Assembly (NCBI RefSeq): GCF_035920345.1
Contig: NZ_CP109149.1
Span: 4,898,001-4,962,000, forward strand
DNA length: 64,000 bases
DNA from: Nocardia vinacea
GTDB taxonomy: Bacteria; Actinomycetota; Actinomycetes; Mycobacteriales; Mycobacteriaceae
Direction of reading: 5' to 3'
Positions 33,810 to 43,442 of this stretch are shown piece by piece (position 1 is the stretch's first letter; every line of letters begins with the position of its first letter). The notes under the pieces were generated by a model that saw nothing but the letters and a program-made list of their open reading frames with translations, was not told the origin of the DNA and ran no database searches. The translations under genes and the position numbers were made by a program.

Positions 33810-35123
33810 TCAGGACGGTCGGCGCAGGACGGTGGCACCGAGGAAGCGGCAGACCTGCAAAGCCAGCGCGATATCGAGTTTGTCATGTGGGGCGGTGCCG
33901 GCGCGGGTGGCCTCGATCGCCTTGGTGATGCGGTATTTGACGGTATTGCGGTGCAGAGTGAGGATTTGGGCAGTGCGCACATGGCTTTCGCTGACGGTGT
34001 AGTAGGTGCTGAGGGTGCGGCGCAGAGTGGCTGCCTGATCGGTGTCGACCGCCAGTTCACCCAGGACTTCACGGACCCATGCGCGGGTGGAGTCCAGGTC
34101 CTTGGCGAGCAAGGAGACGACGGCGACACCGGGATCGCCGAAGCCGATGACCATGTGCGAGGAATGGATCCCCGAAACACTGGCGACGAAGTATGCGGCA
34201 ATGGCCTGTTGATGAGATCGGCGGAATCCGCCGAGTGCGTGTCCGGGCAGTCCGACCGTCAGTCGCACGCCGTCGGCGGGATCCACCATGGCGTGCAGTT
34301 CGGTGGTATCGATCACCGGGTGGCGGTGGCCGAACGGTAACCACGCCCACACTGTGTGGCGGTCGATGGCAGTGACCAGCGCCGGACCCTCGGCGTGCAG
34401 GCCACGGGCGAGCGTCCGCACCTGGGTGTCCAGGAGGTTCAGGGTGCTCGGTTGATCATGGCCGGAGCGCCACAGGATGAGAGCCAGATGGGTTTGGCCG
34501 AGCAGGTAGCCGGTCTCGGTCTCGAAGACACTTGTATCGACTGCGTCCGCGGACAGTACGGCATGCACAGTGGAGGAGTGCACGCTGCCGCGGGCGTTCA
34601 TCCACCGGCTGCGCTCGGCCTCGTAGGCGTCCAAGACGTGCAGGGTGATCCAGTCGACGTAGGTGGAGACCAGCTCGGTGAGCCTCTTTACGACGGCGAG
34701 TGCGAGTGGCGCGGGCAGGTGGCGGCGATCGATCTCGTCGTGGCACAGACGCAGCAGGTCGTTCTGACCCATGTGATACGCACGTACCAGCGAATGGGGC
34801 GGAACTTCGCGCTGGGCGAGTCGTAATGCGTTTTCGACGGCCGCGGTGGCGGGCTGCAAATGGTCGACGGGAATATCGTTGACCAAGATATGGATGACGG
34901 TGGTGAAGTTGCCGTGCACACTGGTCTCGAGCATTTCCTCCAATTGAGGGTCGTTGTCGAGGTGGTCGATTTCTCGCGCGATCATGGCGCTCATCGCCTG
35001 GGTGATCTCCCGTTCCCGCGACTTCAGTGTGCTTGCGATGTCCGCTATCACCGCGGCCGCATCGTCCATGGTCGAGACCCGGGACAACTGGCGCTGATGG
35101 GGCGAGTTGGCAAAGGCGCTCAT
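33810..35123 (-). CDS. PucR/CdaR-type transcriptional regulator
   Basis: A 437-residue regulator. The N-terminal 170 residues are helical (RsbR-like sensor region, with HSLVRAYHMGQNDLLRLC), the middle is a GGDEF-like/PucR domain, and the C-terminus has the helix-turn-helix LTLHRNTVKYRITKAIEATR at about 395-415 typical of PucR and CdaR. The ATG at 35123 overlaps the stop of a small upstream frame (ATGA). Sequence upstream in the same frame does not look like part of the protein. The effector is unknown; it lies upstream of the patatin and desaturase genes on the same strand and may control them. Confidence 0.85.
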   Translation of the reverse strand: MSAFANSPHQRQLSRVSTMDDAAAVIADIASTLKSREREITQAMSAMIAREIDHLDNDPQLEEMLETSVHGNFTTVIHILVNDIPVDHLQPATAAVENALRLAQREVPPHSLVRAYHMGQNDLLRLCHDEIDRRHLPAPLALAVVKRLTELVSTYVDWITLHVLDAYEAERSRWMNARGSVHSSTVHAVLSADAVDTSVFETETGYLLGQTHLALILWRSGHDQPSTLNLLDTQVRTLARGLHAEGPALVTAIDRHTVWAWLPFGHRHPVIDTTELHAMVDPADGVRLTVGLPGHALGGFRRSHQQAIAAYFVASVSGIHSSHMVIGFGDPGVAVVSLLAKDLDSTRAWVREVLGELAVDTDQAATLRRTLSTYYTVSESHVRTAQILTLHRNTVKYRITKAIEATRAGTAPHDKLDIALALQVCRFLGATVLRRPS

Positions 35124-36119
35124 AGGCGCGCCCGCTGCGCGACTGGCGAACGATGGGTTGTCCGCCGATACCGCAATGCCGAACTTCGCTGGCTGGGGTG
35201 GATGACGGTCGGCAGCGTCAGCCAGTTGACCTTCAACATCGTGTCGGGGTATGCGGACAGCAGCGGCGAGCCATCGGGTCCGCCGCCGACGACGGCTGCG
35301 GTCACGTCCGCCGAACCTCGGTGGTCGAGGATGCGGGGTCGTGCATCGGGGGCTCCTGCGGATCGGTCTGGTTGCGGACCGGGTCGGTATGCGAGTCCAA
35401 CACCCACTCCATGTCGAATGGGATGGGGCCGTTGGGCAATCAGGATTGCTCGGCGACCGCGTCGGCGACCCGGTAAGTCTCGATCGTTCCGAGTGCGGCG
35501 TCGATGAGCTTAATAGTGCCGGGACAGAAGTTCCCAGCCCTGGGAGTGCATGGCCAGGAAGCGGGGCGACCGACGGAAGATCTCCTGTGGTTGATCCCAT
35601 ATTCCTCCTCAGGAGACCGTGCCCACGAAAGTAATTCATGGAAAAGAAATTCGGACGGCGTCCGTGCCACCGAGACGGCCACCTCGAGTGGAGCCACGCA
35701 GGCCCCGAACCGCTCGGTGAACTCTCGCACGTCCCTGTCCGGGCATATACGGATCACCCGATTCGGAAGCGCGCCGCCGCGTGAAATGTTCAAAGGCCGC
35801 AGCCATGACCTCGACCATTTTCGACTTGCTATGGAGTACGAGGGTAATAAGCCTCTCCGAGGCCGGAAAGGTCCTGAGGGCACACACTTTCAGGCGGGCT
35901 TTGTGCTTTCTGCACATCCGCCGCCGGAATGGTGCGGTGTCGTCATGCCGAGTGCGCGGTCGAACGTGCGTGTCGATTGCGCTCGGGTCGGCGATGGCGC
36001 GGGGTCGGGGTGCAGAAAGTGCCCCAAGCTGTGGGGCCGGGTGTCACCAGAGCTGACTGAACACGCAGTCCCCGCCATCCGAGGACGACGGGAACCCGGT
36101 CGCCGCAACGTAATTCGGG
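35124..36119 (-). other. Decayed region with small coding-like remnants
   Basis: No intact gene is supported in this 996-bp stretch. On the minus strand, pieces with high third-position GC occur in different frames: EIFRRSPRFLAMHSQGWELL near 35560, KLIDAALGTIETYRVADAVA near 35480, a 45-codon frame from TTG after that stop (PNGPIPFDMEWVLDSH), and a GTG frame overlapping its stop (VTAAVVGGGPDGSPLLSAYP) that ends on the PucR start codon. AGGAGGA precedes an ATG at about 35604 whose frame shifts within ten codons. I read this as a broken operon once located upstream of the regulator. I recognise no family; 35650-36119 shows only noise. Confidence 0.4.
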
Positions 36120-37484
36120 TCAGATGCCGAGAACGAGCTTCGCGGTGGTGAAGTAGATGATGAGGCCGGTGGCGTCGACCAGGGTGGTGACCATCGGGGC
36201 CGAGACGACCGCCGGATCGATCCGGAATCGCTTGGCGAGCAATGGCATGGTGCCGCCGATGGTCGCGGCCCAGCCGCAGATGACGACCAGGGTGATGCCG
36301 ACGACCAGGGCGGTGCCCGGATCGACGAACAGCGCGCCGATGGCGACGCCCGCGGTGGCCAGCATGGTGCCGAGCACCAGGCCGACGCGGCATTCGCGCC
36401 AGATCACCTTGAACAGGTCGGAGCCGCGCACCTCGCCGACGGCTAGTGCACGCACACATGCGGTCGCCGCCTGGGCGCCCGCATTCCCGCCCGCGCCGAT
36501 GAGCAGCGGGATGAACAGCGCCAAGTGCGCCGCCTGCTGCAGGGTGCCCTCGAAGAAATCGGTGACGCTGACCGTCAAGGTGGCCGCGAACAGCAATAGC
36601 AGCAACCACAGTGCGCGGTAGCGGGCCAGCTGGAACACCTTGGCCGCCATGTAGTGGCCCTCCCACGGCGCCGAACCCGCCTGCTTGGCGACGTCCTCAC
36701 TGTCGGCGGCCTCGATAACCTCTACGGCGTCATCGATGGTGAGCAGTCCGACCAGCCGGTCCTCGCTGTCGACGACCGGCAGGTTGATGACATTGGTTTC
36801 GCGCATCAGCCGCGCCGCCTTCTCGGCGGAGTCGGTCGCGCGCACGAATGTCGGCTCGGTGACGACCAGATCCGACACCATGGTCTCGGGACGGCTCAGC
36901 ACCAGCTCACGCAGTTCGACAATCCCGGTGAGTCGGCGACCGGCGTCGACCACGGGCAGCGTGTAGACCGTTTCGGCATTGATGCCCTTGATCCGAACCG
37001 TCTGCAGTGCGTCGGGCACGCTCAGATTGCGCGGCAGCGCAACGACTTCCGGCGTCATATACAGCCCGACCGAACCCTCCGGATAGCCGAGCAACGAAGC
37101 GGTCATCCGGCGTTCGCGCGCGCTCAGTCCGGCCAGCACCTTCTTGGCGACCTTGGCCGGCGCCTCGCGCAGCATCCTGGCGCGGTCGTCGGGATCCATC
37201 GCCTCGACCAGATCGCGGAAGCTCTGATCGCGCAGCCCCTCCAGAATCTGTTGCTGGTCAACGGGTTCGAGCTCCTCGAAGACGGCGAGCGCCAAATCCT
37301 TGTCGAGGAGACGGAAGGCGACGCCCGCCTGGATGGCGTCCATGCGCGCGAGTTCGTCCGCTATGACATGCGGCTGCTGGTTGTCGAGCCAGTCGAGTGC
37401 GGCGTCGACACGATGGGTGTCCACGATGTCCTGCAGGGATGCGGACAGCGTCGGACGTGCTTCGATGAGATCGGTCTGCGACAT
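36120..37484 (-). CDS. mgtE: Magnesium transporter MgtE
   Basis: A 454-residue Mg2+ channel/transporter. The N-terminal MgtE_N helical domain (about 20-130, ARMDAIQAGVAFRLLDKDLA) is followed by two CBS domains (about 140-260) that sense cytosolic Mg2+, then five transmembrane helices (about 285-450) with the conserved LIGAGGNAGAQAATACVRAL of the pore. Length and domain order are typical. It is flanked by non-coding sequence on both sides, so it is monocistronic. I looked for an M-box riboswitch upstream but could not support one. Confidence 0.96.
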   Translation of the reverse strand: MSQTDLIEARPTLSASLQDIVDTHRVDAALDWLDNQQPHVIADELARMDAIQAGVAFRLLDKDLALAVFEELEPVDQQQILEGLRDQSFRDLVEAMDPDDRARMLREAPAKVAKKVLAGLSARERRMTASLLGYPEGSVGLYMTPEVVALPRNLSVPDALQTVRIKGINAETVYTLPVVDAGRRLTGIVELRELVLSRPETMVSDLVVTEPTFVRATDSAEKAARLMRETNVINLPVVDSEDRLVGLLTIDDAVEVIEAADSEDVAKQAGSAPWEGHYMAAKVFQLARYRALWLLLLLFAATLTVSVTDFFEGTLQQAAHLALFIPLLIGAGGNAGAQAATACVRALAVGEVRGSDLFKVIWRECRVGLVLGTMLATAGVAIGALFVDPGTALVVGITLVVICGWAATIGGTMPLLAKRFRIDPAVVSAPMVTTLVDATGLIIYFTTAKLVLGI

Positions 37485-37816
37485 GGGAGGTCCTCAGCAC
37501 ACGGCGAGTAGGCGAGTGAATCGAAAAACGAAGTCACACCGCGGGCACCAACCCCGGGACCGACAACTACCGGACGGTTTTACGAAGGGGCGGCGCCGCG
37601 CGGCCTTCGACTGGGAGGTTCGCTGCGCATTGCAACCCCACCTCCTCAACGCCGCCACAGGCCGTCACCACTGCGGATTTCTCGAATGCGCCGCCCGGAT
37701 CGGGCGACCGCACAGCTTCCGGTTGAAGGATACATGCGGTGACCCGGGTGTTCACACTCGAATCGCGTGAAGACCGACGATATCTGGCTCGAATATGACC
37801 GGACCCACATCCGGTG
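37485..37816. other. Intergenic region, 332 bp, upstream of mgtE
   Basis: No gene, riboswitch or repeat is supported. A purine-rich stretch on the minus strand near 37640 (TTGAGGAGGTGGGGTTGC) is the only notable feature. Confidence 0.5.
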
Positions 37817-38326
37817 TCAGGATGTCAAGGTGGCGCCGACGGCGATCTCGACATCGGGCCAGGTCGGCGTGTGCTCCACCCATTCTGGTACCGGCCCCTC
37901 CTGCACACCGAACAGATACAGATGCGGTACGAGATCGCGCAGGGCCTGATGCACCTCCAGGCGGTCGTCGATCATGTGCGTGATCCGCAATTCTGCGCAG
38001 TGCTTCGCCTTATCCGCCCTTGCCCGGCAGAACCGCACATTGCCCTTCGGCACGCCCGTCCGGTCGTAGAACTCGTGGTGGTCGAGCCACTGCAGGGTGC
38101 GCTCCTGAACCCGGGGCCCGCATTTCGAGATGACCCATGCCTGGCCGTCGAACCGACGCACCAACCGCGCCAATACCTCGAACGCGTCGGCACTCGGCGG
38201 TGATGCCAGCGCCTGCTCGATTCCCCCCGATAGAAATACGGTGTCCGCAGCGCCCGTCGCGAAGGCCGCACCCTGAATGACCCGGCCGAAGTCGATGCCG
38301 AGTCGCTGTTGTTTTCCTTTGTTCAT
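37817..38326 (-). CDS. HAD-superfamily-like protein
   Basis: A 169-residue protein with HAD-like motifs in order: LGIDFGRVIQG at the N-terminus (motif I), WVISKCGPRVQERTL (motif II serine), and THMIDDRLEVHQAL (motif IV Asp pair). The usual DxD of motif I is D-F-G, so the general acid/base Asp is missing, which argues against normal phosphatase chemistry. It is short for the superfamily and lacks an evident cap domain. No neighbour suggests a role. It is divergent from the luciferase-like oxidoreductase gene. Confidence 0.7.
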   Translation of the reverse strand: MNKGKQQRLGIDFGRVIQGAAFATGAADTVFLSGGIEQALASPPSADAFEVLARLVRRFDGQAWVISKCGPRVQERTLQWLDHHEFYDRTGVPKGNVRFCRARADKAKHCAELRITHMIDDRLEVHQALRDLVPHLYLFGVQEGPVPEWVEHTPTWPDVEIAVGATLTS

Positions 38327-38482
38327 CGACTTTCAGCATGACCCGGACCGCACCGCGCCGCCAGCGCAGCTTCCGGCCAGCAGGAGATTCGACGCAGACC
38401 GAGCCGAACTCTGCACCAATCATGGGAGGCCCGCGAAGATCGTTGCGGCTAGGTTCGATGAAAACATACGAAGGAGAGATCT

Positions 38483-39475
38483 GTGCGCTTCGGCATCTTC
38501 ATTCCACAGGGGTGGCGGCTGGATTTGGTCGATATCGACCCGGCGGCGCAGTGGGGGGTGATGCGCGATCTCGCCCAGCGCGCGGATGCCGGAGATACCT
38601 GGGAATCGCTATGGGTGTACGACCACTTCCACACGGTGCCGGTGCCGACCGAGGAGGCGACGCACGAGGCGTGGACGCTGATGGCGGCGTTCGCGGCCAC
38701 CACATCACGCATTCGGCTGGGGCAGATGTGTACCGCGATCAGCTACCGCAATCCGGCATATCTGGCCAAAGTCGCCGCGACCACAGATCTGATCTCCGGC
38801 GGCCGGGTCGAGATGGGTATCGGCGGCGGCTGGTACGAACATGAGTGGCGCGCTTACGGTTACGGGTTTCCGTCGGCGGGTGAGCGGCTCGGGCGGCTCG
38901 ACGAGGGCGTGCAGATCTTCCGCCAAGCCTGGACCGAGGGCAAGGCCACACTGGACGGTAAGTACTACCAGGTCGACGGTGCGATCGTGCGGCCACTTCC
39001 ATTGCAGGAGGGCGGCATTCCGATCTGGGTCGCGGGCGGTGGTGAGAAGAAGACGCTGCGAATCGCGGCAAAGTACGCCCAGTACACCAACTTCAGTGGC
39101 GCACCCGAGGAATTCACCCACAAGTCCGAGATCCTGCGCGCGCACTGCGCCGAGGTGGGGACCGATTTCGATGCCATCGTGCGCTCCTCGAACTTCAACG
39201 CGGTCATTGGATCCACCGAAGCCGAAGTAGAGCAACGCCTTTCGGCCCTGCAGGCCCGCTTGGCCACGGTGATCAGCGACGACCAGGCCAAATCCTTCGT
39301 CGACGGCATGCTCCGCACCTCCCCCGCCGTCGGCACCCCGGAACAGCTCACCGAGCGCCTGTCCGCCGTCCGTGACCTCGGCCTCGGCTACGCCATCTTC
39401 AACTTCCCCGAAGCCGCCTACGACACCAGCGGAATCGACCTCTTCGAACGCGAAATAGCCCCAGCCCTGCGGTAA
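38483..39475 (+). CDS. LLM class F420-dependent oxidoreductase
   Basis: A 330-residue TIM-barrel oxidoreductase of the luciferase-like monooxygenase class. It begins MRFGIFIPQGW and has SLWVYDHFHTVPVPTEE, RLGQMCTAISYRNPAYLAK and GRVEMGIGGGWYEHEW, the pattern of the TIGR03560-type F420-dependent subfamily of actinobacteria. These enzymes use F420 rather than FMN, but the substrate is unknown. GTG 38483 is supported by AAGGAGAG just upstream. It stands alone. Confidence 0.9.
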   Translation: MRFGIFIPQGWRLDLVDIDPAAQWGVMRDLAQRADAGDTWESLWVYDHFHTVPVPTEEATHEAWTLMAAFAATTSRIRLGQMCTAISYRNPAYLAKVAATTDLISGGRVEMGIGGGWYEHEWRAYGYGFPSAGERLGRLDEGVQIFRQAWTEGKATLDGKYYQVDGAIVRPLPLQEGGIPIWVAGGGEKKTLRIAAKYAQYTNFSGAPEEFTHKSEILRAHCAEVGTDFDAIVRSSNFNAVIGSTEAEVEQRLSALQARLATVISDDQAKSFVDGMLRTSPAVGTPEQLTERLSAVRDLGLGYAIFNFPEAAYDTSGIDLFEREIAPALR

Positions 39476-39569
39476 CTGCTCGAGGTCCGCAGGCGGCCGC
39501 GCCTGCGGACCTCGGACTTCCCACCACTGGGACCGCTGACACAATGATCGGCGATCAGCTCACGACACG

Positions 39570-40097
39570 ATGACTCGGGAGATATCTGTGGTGCATGGCA
39601 ATCCGGGCCGCTACGCAGACGCGCCGACGCCGCCTCCGGCTGTGCGGTCGCGGTTCGAACACGACCCGAACGGGTTACCGCGCTCTGTCGAACCGGTACG
39701 CAAACCCGAAGCGACAAAATACGATTCGATGTCGCTGAACGCCGGTCGGCCGTGCCCCGACGGCACCATCGAAGAGCCGAGATGGCCGATGCTCATCGCC
39801 TTCGCCATCGATCTGCTGCTGCACGCGGCCATCGGCGGCGCTGTCTGGCTCACGATCACCAAATACTCCCCAGACCCCGAGCAGGCCATCCCCCTGGCCG
39901 TAACCGCTGCCGTCGCAACATCTTTCGTGCACCGCACATTCATCCAGCGCATAACCGGCACAACCCTCGGCAAGGCCTTCTTCGGCCTACGCCTGCGCTA
40001 CCCCGACAAAACCTTCCCCACCCTCTGGCAATTGATCAAACTCTGGTGCGTAGGCACCTTCACCGTCGTAGTAACTCCCCTCCAACTCTTCGGCTGA
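39570..40097 (+). CDS. RDD family membrane protein
   Basis: A 175-residue protein with a polar, proline-rich N-terminal 70 residues and an RDD-type membrane domain: PRWPMLIAFAIDLLLHAAIG (first helix with the conserved Arg/Asp region), a second helix, and TGTTLGKAFFGLRLRYPDK, the characteristic loop, then a third helix. RDD proteins are poorly understood; some act as Na+/H+ antiporters or transport adapters. It is convergent with nrdE, and the two are separated by a perfect hairpin. Confidence 0.8.
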   Translation: MTREISVVHGNPGRYADAPTPPPAVRSRFEHDPNGLPRSVEPVRKPEATKYDSMSLNAGRPCPDGTIEEPRWPMLIAFAIDLLLHAAIGGAVWLTITKYSPDPEQAIPLAVTAAVATSFVHRTFIQRITGTTLGKAFFGLRLRYPDKTFPTLWQLIKLWCVGTFTVVVTPLQLFG

Positions 40098-40126
40098 ACC
40101 TTACGATGACCGGGCGCAAACAGGCC

Positions 40127-40151
40127 TGCGGCAACGGAATCCGTTGCCGCA
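40127..40151. terminator. Bidirectional hairpin terminator between RDD gene and nrdE
   Basis: TGCGGCAACGGA and TCCGTTGCCGCA are perfect 12-bp arms around a single central A. The hairpin lies between two convergent stops, 29 bp after the RDD gene and 10 bp after nrdE. Confidence 0.75.
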
Positions 40152-40161
40152 GAGCCGCAAA

Positions 40162-42351
40162 TCACAGCATGCAGGAGACGCAGCCCTCGACTTCGGTGCC
40201 CTCCAAAGCCATTTGGCGCAGGCGGATGTAGTAGAGGGTTTTGATGCCCTTGCGCCAGGCGTAGATCTGGGCGCGGTTGAGGTCGCGGGTGGTGGTGGTG
40301 TCCTTGAAGAAGAGGGTCAGCGACAGGCCCTGGTCCACGTGCTGGGTGGCGGCGGCGTAGGTGTCGATGATCTTCTCGTAGCCGATTTCGTAGGCGTCGT
40401 CGTAGTACTCGAGGTTGTCGTTGTCGAGGTAGGGCGCCGGGTAGTAGACGCGGCCGATCTTGCCTTCCTTGCGGATTTCGATCTTCGACGCCACCGGATG
40501 GATCGAGCTGGTGGAGTGGTTGATGTAGGAGATCGAGCCGGTCGGCGGGACGGCCTGCAGGTTCTGATTGTAGATGCCGTGCTCCATGACCGAGGCCTTC
40601 AGCTCACGCCAATCGTCCGGGGTCGGAATGTGCACGCCCGCATCGGCGAACAGCTGCGCGACCCGTTCGGTCTTCGGCTCCCACACCTGATCGGTGTACT
40701 TGTCGAAGTACTCACCGGAGGCGTACTTGGATTCGGGGAAGCCGCCGAAGTATGCGCCGCGCTCCTTCGCGATCAGGTTCGAGGCCCGAATCGCGTGGTA
40801 CACCACGGTATAGAAGTAGATATTGGTGAAGTCGATACCCTCTTCGGACCCGTAGTGCACCCGCTCACGGGCCAAATACCCGTGCAGGTTCATCTGGCCG
40901 AGGCCGATCGCGTGAGATTCGTTGTTGCCCTGTTCGATCGAGGGCACCGAGTAGATATGCGTCTGATCCGATACCGCGGTCAGCGCCCGGATCGCCACCT
41001 CGATGGTGCGGGCGAAGTCCGGTGAATCCATCGTCTTGGCGATGTTCAACGAGCCGAGATTGCACGAAATGTCCTTGCCCACCTTGGCATAGGAAAGATC
41101 GTCGTTGAACAGCGACGGCGTCGATACCTGCAGGATCTCCGAGCACAGATTCGAGTGCGTGATCTTGCCCGCGATCGGATTGGCCCGGTTCACCGTGTCC
41201 TCGAACATGATGTACGGGTAGCCGGATTCGAACTGCAGCTCGGCAATGGTCTGGAAGAACTCGCGCGCCTTGATCTTCGACTTGCGGATGCGCTTGTCGT
41301 CGACCATCTCGTAGTACTTCTCGGTGACATTGATATCGGCGAACGGCACTCCGTAGATGCGCTCCACGTCGTACGGCGAGAAGAGGTACATATCCTCGTT
41401 CTTCTTCGCCAGTTCGAAGGTGATGTCCGGGATCACCACACCCAGGGACAGTGTCTTGATGCGGATCTTCTCGTCCGCGTTCTCCCGCTTGGTATCCAGG
41501 AACCGGTAGATGTCCGGGTGGTGCGCGTGCAGATACACCGCGCCCGCACCCTGCCGCGCACCGAGCTGGTTGGCGTAGGAGAACGAATCCTCGAGCAGCT
41601 TCATGATCGGGATGACACCCGAGCTCTGGTTCTCGATCTTCTTGATCGGCGCACCGTGCTCACGAATATTGGTGAGCAGCAGGGCGACTCCGCCACCGCG
41701 CTTGGACAGCTGCAGTGCCGAGTTGATGGAGCGCCCGATCGACTCCATGTTGTCCTCGATGCGCAGCAGGAAGCAAGACACCGGTTCGCCGCGCTGCTTC
41801 TTACCCGAGTTGAGGAAGGTCGGGGTGGCGGGCTGAAAGCGCCCGTCGATGATTTCGTCGACCAGCTTGCCCGCGAGCACCTCGTCACCGGCCGCCAGCG
41901 TCAGCGCCACCATGCAAACCCGGTCCTCGAACCGCTCCAGGTAGCGCTTACCGTCGAAGGTCTTGAGCGTGTAGGAGGTGTAGTACTTGAATGCGCCGAG
42001 GAAGGTCGGGAACCGGAACTTCTTGGCGTAGGCCTGTTTGAACAGCGTCTTGATGAACGCGCGGCTGTACTGCTCGAGAACCTCTGCCTCGTAATAGTTC
42101 TCGTCGACCAGGTAGTCCAGCTTCTCGTCCAGATTGTGGAAGAAGACGGTGTTCTGGTTGACGTGCTGCAGGAAGTACTGGTGCGCGGCCTCACGGTCCT
42201 TGTCGAACTGGATCTTGCCGTCGGCGCCGTATAGGTTCAGCATCGCGTTGAGGGCGTGGTAGTCCATGACCTCGCCCGCCTCGGCGGTACGGACCGGGGG
42301 CTGCTCTAAGCGAGCTGTTTTGCCGGTCGGTGCTGTTGTTGCTGTTGCCAA
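40162..42351 (-). CDS. nrdE: Class Ib ribonucleotide reductase alpha subunit NrdE
   Basis: A 729-residue catalytic subunit that reduces ribonucleoside diphosphates. Visible landmarks are [36 protein letters not shown] (active-site Cys region), [14 protein letters not shown], and the C-terminal EGCVSCML redox cysteine pair regenerated by NrdH. It is nearly full-length identical in pattern to Rv3051c. The start is uncertain: TTG 42351 lies inside nrdI (46-bp overlap), while ATG 42267 begins [14 protein letters not shown] but has its purine-rich stretch too close. It is the last gene of nrdH-nrdI-nrdE. Confidence 0.97.
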   Translation of the reverse strand: MATATTAPTGKTARLEQPPVRTAEAGEVMDYHALNAMLNLYGADGKIQFDKDREAAHQYFLQHVNQNTVFFHNLDEKLDYLVDENYYEAEVLEQYSRAFIKTLFKQAYAKKFRFPTFLGAFKYYTSYTLKTFDGKRYLERFEDRVCMVALTLAAGDEVLAGKLVDEIIDGRFQPATPTFLNSGKKQRGEPVSCFLLRIEDNMESIGRSINSALQLSKRGGGVALLLTNIREHGAPIKKIENQSSGVIPIMKLLEDSFSYANQLGARQGAGAVYLHAHHPDIYRFLDTKRENADEKIRIKTLSLGVVIPDITFELAKKNEDMYLFSPYDVERIYGVPFADINVTEKYYEMVDDKRIRKSKIKAREFFQTIAELQFESGYPYIMFEDTVNRANPIAGKITHSNLCSEILQVSTPSLFNDDLSYAKVGKDISCNLGSLNIAKTMDSPDFARTIEVAIRALTAVSDQTHIYSVPSIEQGNNESHAIGLGQMNLHGYLARERVHYGSEEGIDFTNIYFYTVVYHAIRASNLIAKERGAYFGGFPESKYASGEYFDKYTDQVWEPKTERVAQLFADAGVHIPTPDDWRELKASVMEHGIYNQNLQAVPPTGSISYINHSTSSIHPVASKIEIRKEGKIGRVYYPAPYLDNDNLEYYDDAYEIGYEKIIDTYAAATQHVDQGLSLTLFFKDTTTTRDLNRAQIYAWRKGIKTLYYIRLRQMALEGTEVEGCVSCML

Positions 42352-42767
42352 AACAATCCCAATCCCTCTCGGACGCGCTCGACGTCCTCAGCGGTTCCCA
42401 TCAGTTCGAAGCGATACAGGTAGGGCACCCCGCACTTACGCGAGATCACCTCGCCCGCATAGCAATAGGTATCGCCGAAGTTCGTGTTGCCCGCCGCGAC
42501 GACGCCGCGCAGCAGCGCACGGTTGTGCGGATCGTTGAGGAACTTGGCGACCTGCCGCGGCACGAAATCCTTATCGGATCTATTTCCCCCCAGTACGTGC
42601 CGACCGCCCCCGTAGGTGGGCACGATCAGCACGAATGGTTCGTCTACGCGCAGCGAGTCAGCGGTGTGCAGTGGTATGCGAGTCGCCGGGAGTCCCAGCT
42701 TCTCGACGAAGCGGTGCGTATTCTCCGAGGCGCTGGAGAAGTAGACCAGCGCTGTCCCTGTAGACAT
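42306..42767 (-). CDS. nrdI: NrdI flavodoxin-like protein
   Basis: A 153-residue flavodoxin fold protein that supplies oxidant for assembly of the Mn2 tyrosyl-radical cofactor of NrdF. It begins with [20 protein letters not shown] (FMN phosphate loop) and has [20 protein letters not shown] and [18 protein letters not shown], which are diagnostic. The C-terminus ends in a glutamine run ([15 protein letters not shown]) encoded by GTTGTTGCTGTTGCC-type repeats that also overlap the likely nrdE start. It lies 48 bp downstream of nrdH. Confidence 0.95.
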   Translation of the reverse strand: MSTGTALVYFSSASENTHRFVEKLGLPATRIPLHTADSLRVDEPFVLIVPTYGGGRHVLGGNRSDKDFVPRQVAKFLNDPHNRALLRGVVAAGNTNFGDTYCYAGEVISRKCGVPYLYRFELMGTAEDVERVREGLGLFWQQQQQHRPAKQLA

Positions 42768-42815
42768 GGCTACCTCCTCCCCCTTCCATCGGATACACCG
42801 GAAAGCAGGATGCGA

Positions 42816-43049
42816 TCAGGCCGCCACAGTCGCGAGCGACTTGATGCGGTCGGGCCGGAAGCCGGACCAGTGGTCCTCACCGGCGACGACGATCGGAGCC
42901 TGCAGGTAACCCAGCGCCATGACGTAGTCACGCGCCTCGTCGTTCTCGGAGATGTCGATGACTTCGTAGTCCACCCCGGCCTTGTCGAGCGCCTTGTAGG
43001 TGGCATTGCACTGGACGCAAGCGGGCTTGGTGTACACGGTGATGGTCAT
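42816..43049 (-). CDS. nrdH: Glutaredoxin-like NrdH redoxin
   Basis: A 77-residue thioredoxin-fold protein, MTITVYTKPACVQCNATYKA, with the CVQC active site at residues 11-14 and the C-terminal WSGFRPDRI typical of NrdH. It delivers electrons from thioredoxin reductase to NrdE. It is the first gene of the nrdHIE operon, whose promoter region contains tandem NrdR-like boxes. The ribosome binding site AGAGAGGGA lies just upstream. Confidence 0.96.
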   Translation of the reverse strand: MTITVYTKPACVQCNATYKALDKAGVDYEVIDISENDEARDYVMALGYLQAPIVVAGEDHWSGFRPDRIKSLATVAA

Positions 43050-43205
43050 TGATGTCCCTCTCTCCTATGCCTGATCCACAGCCTGTGATCCGTATGCAGT
43101 GCTTCTGATCCGACTACGCTGCGCAAACTCCTGGATCCGTACCTGAAATCCCTGCTCAGCCGCTCGCGGCCGAAGCTGATCTCATCCCGTCTTCCAGTAC
43201 CGAAG

Positions 43206-43253
43206 ACACTACACCTAGTGGCCGACAGAGTCATAAAACACGACATGTTGCGA
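43206..43253 (-). promoter_or_regulatory. Tandem NrdR-like boxes upstream of nrdHIE
   Basis: Box 1, ACACTACACCTAGTGG (43206-43221), matches 12 of 16 positions of the NrdR consensus acaCwAtATaTwGtgt. Box 2, ACACGACATGTTGCGA (43238-43253), matches 10 of 16. Their starts are 32 bp apart, the usual three-helical-turn spacing of paired NrdR sites. They lie 157-204 bp before nrdH. Recognition is by eye against the remembered consensus. Confidence 0.6.
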
Positions 43254-43377
43254 GTCACAAAGATGAAATTCCCAAGCGGTAAGTACCTGGACGCTCGATT
43301 CGCAACCCGACACAACAGTGGCGCAGATCACAATTTTGTACCGTAGCGCCCTTCCAGCAAACTTCTTTCGGCGAACG

Positions 43378-43422
43378 AAAAAAGGGCCGCCCCCGCACTC
43401 CACGGATGGAGCCGGGGCGACC
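43378..43422 (-). terminator. Intrinsic terminator after the FMN reductase gene
   Basis: On the minus strand a GC-rich stem (GGTCGCCCCGGCTCCA pairing with TGGAGTGCGGGGGCGGCC, minor bulges, loop TCCG) is followed by six Ts (43378-43383). It lies just past the 43443 stop. It is the only hairpin in the window seen with a clear T-run. Confidence 0.8.
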
Positions 43423-43442
43423 CTGCCTGCAGGACTCGACGC

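Larger units (their letters stand above)
43050..43442. other. Intergenic region, 393 bp, between nrdH and the FMN reductase gene
   Basis: No gene is supported. It contains the nrdHIE promoter region with two NrdR-like boxes (43206-43253) and, at the far end, an intrinsic terminator for the FMN reductase gene. It is clearly AT-richer around 43230-43350. Confidence 0.7.

Noticed and set aside
37485..37816. M-box Mg2+ riboswitch upstream of mgtE
   Set aside because: A purine-rich GTTGAGGAGG stretch was suggestive, but the conserved M-box helices could not be traced by eye. A covariance-model scan would decide.
41155..42234. 359-codon frame antisense to nrdE
   Set aside because: Opposite a highly conserved nrdE; no family resemblance.
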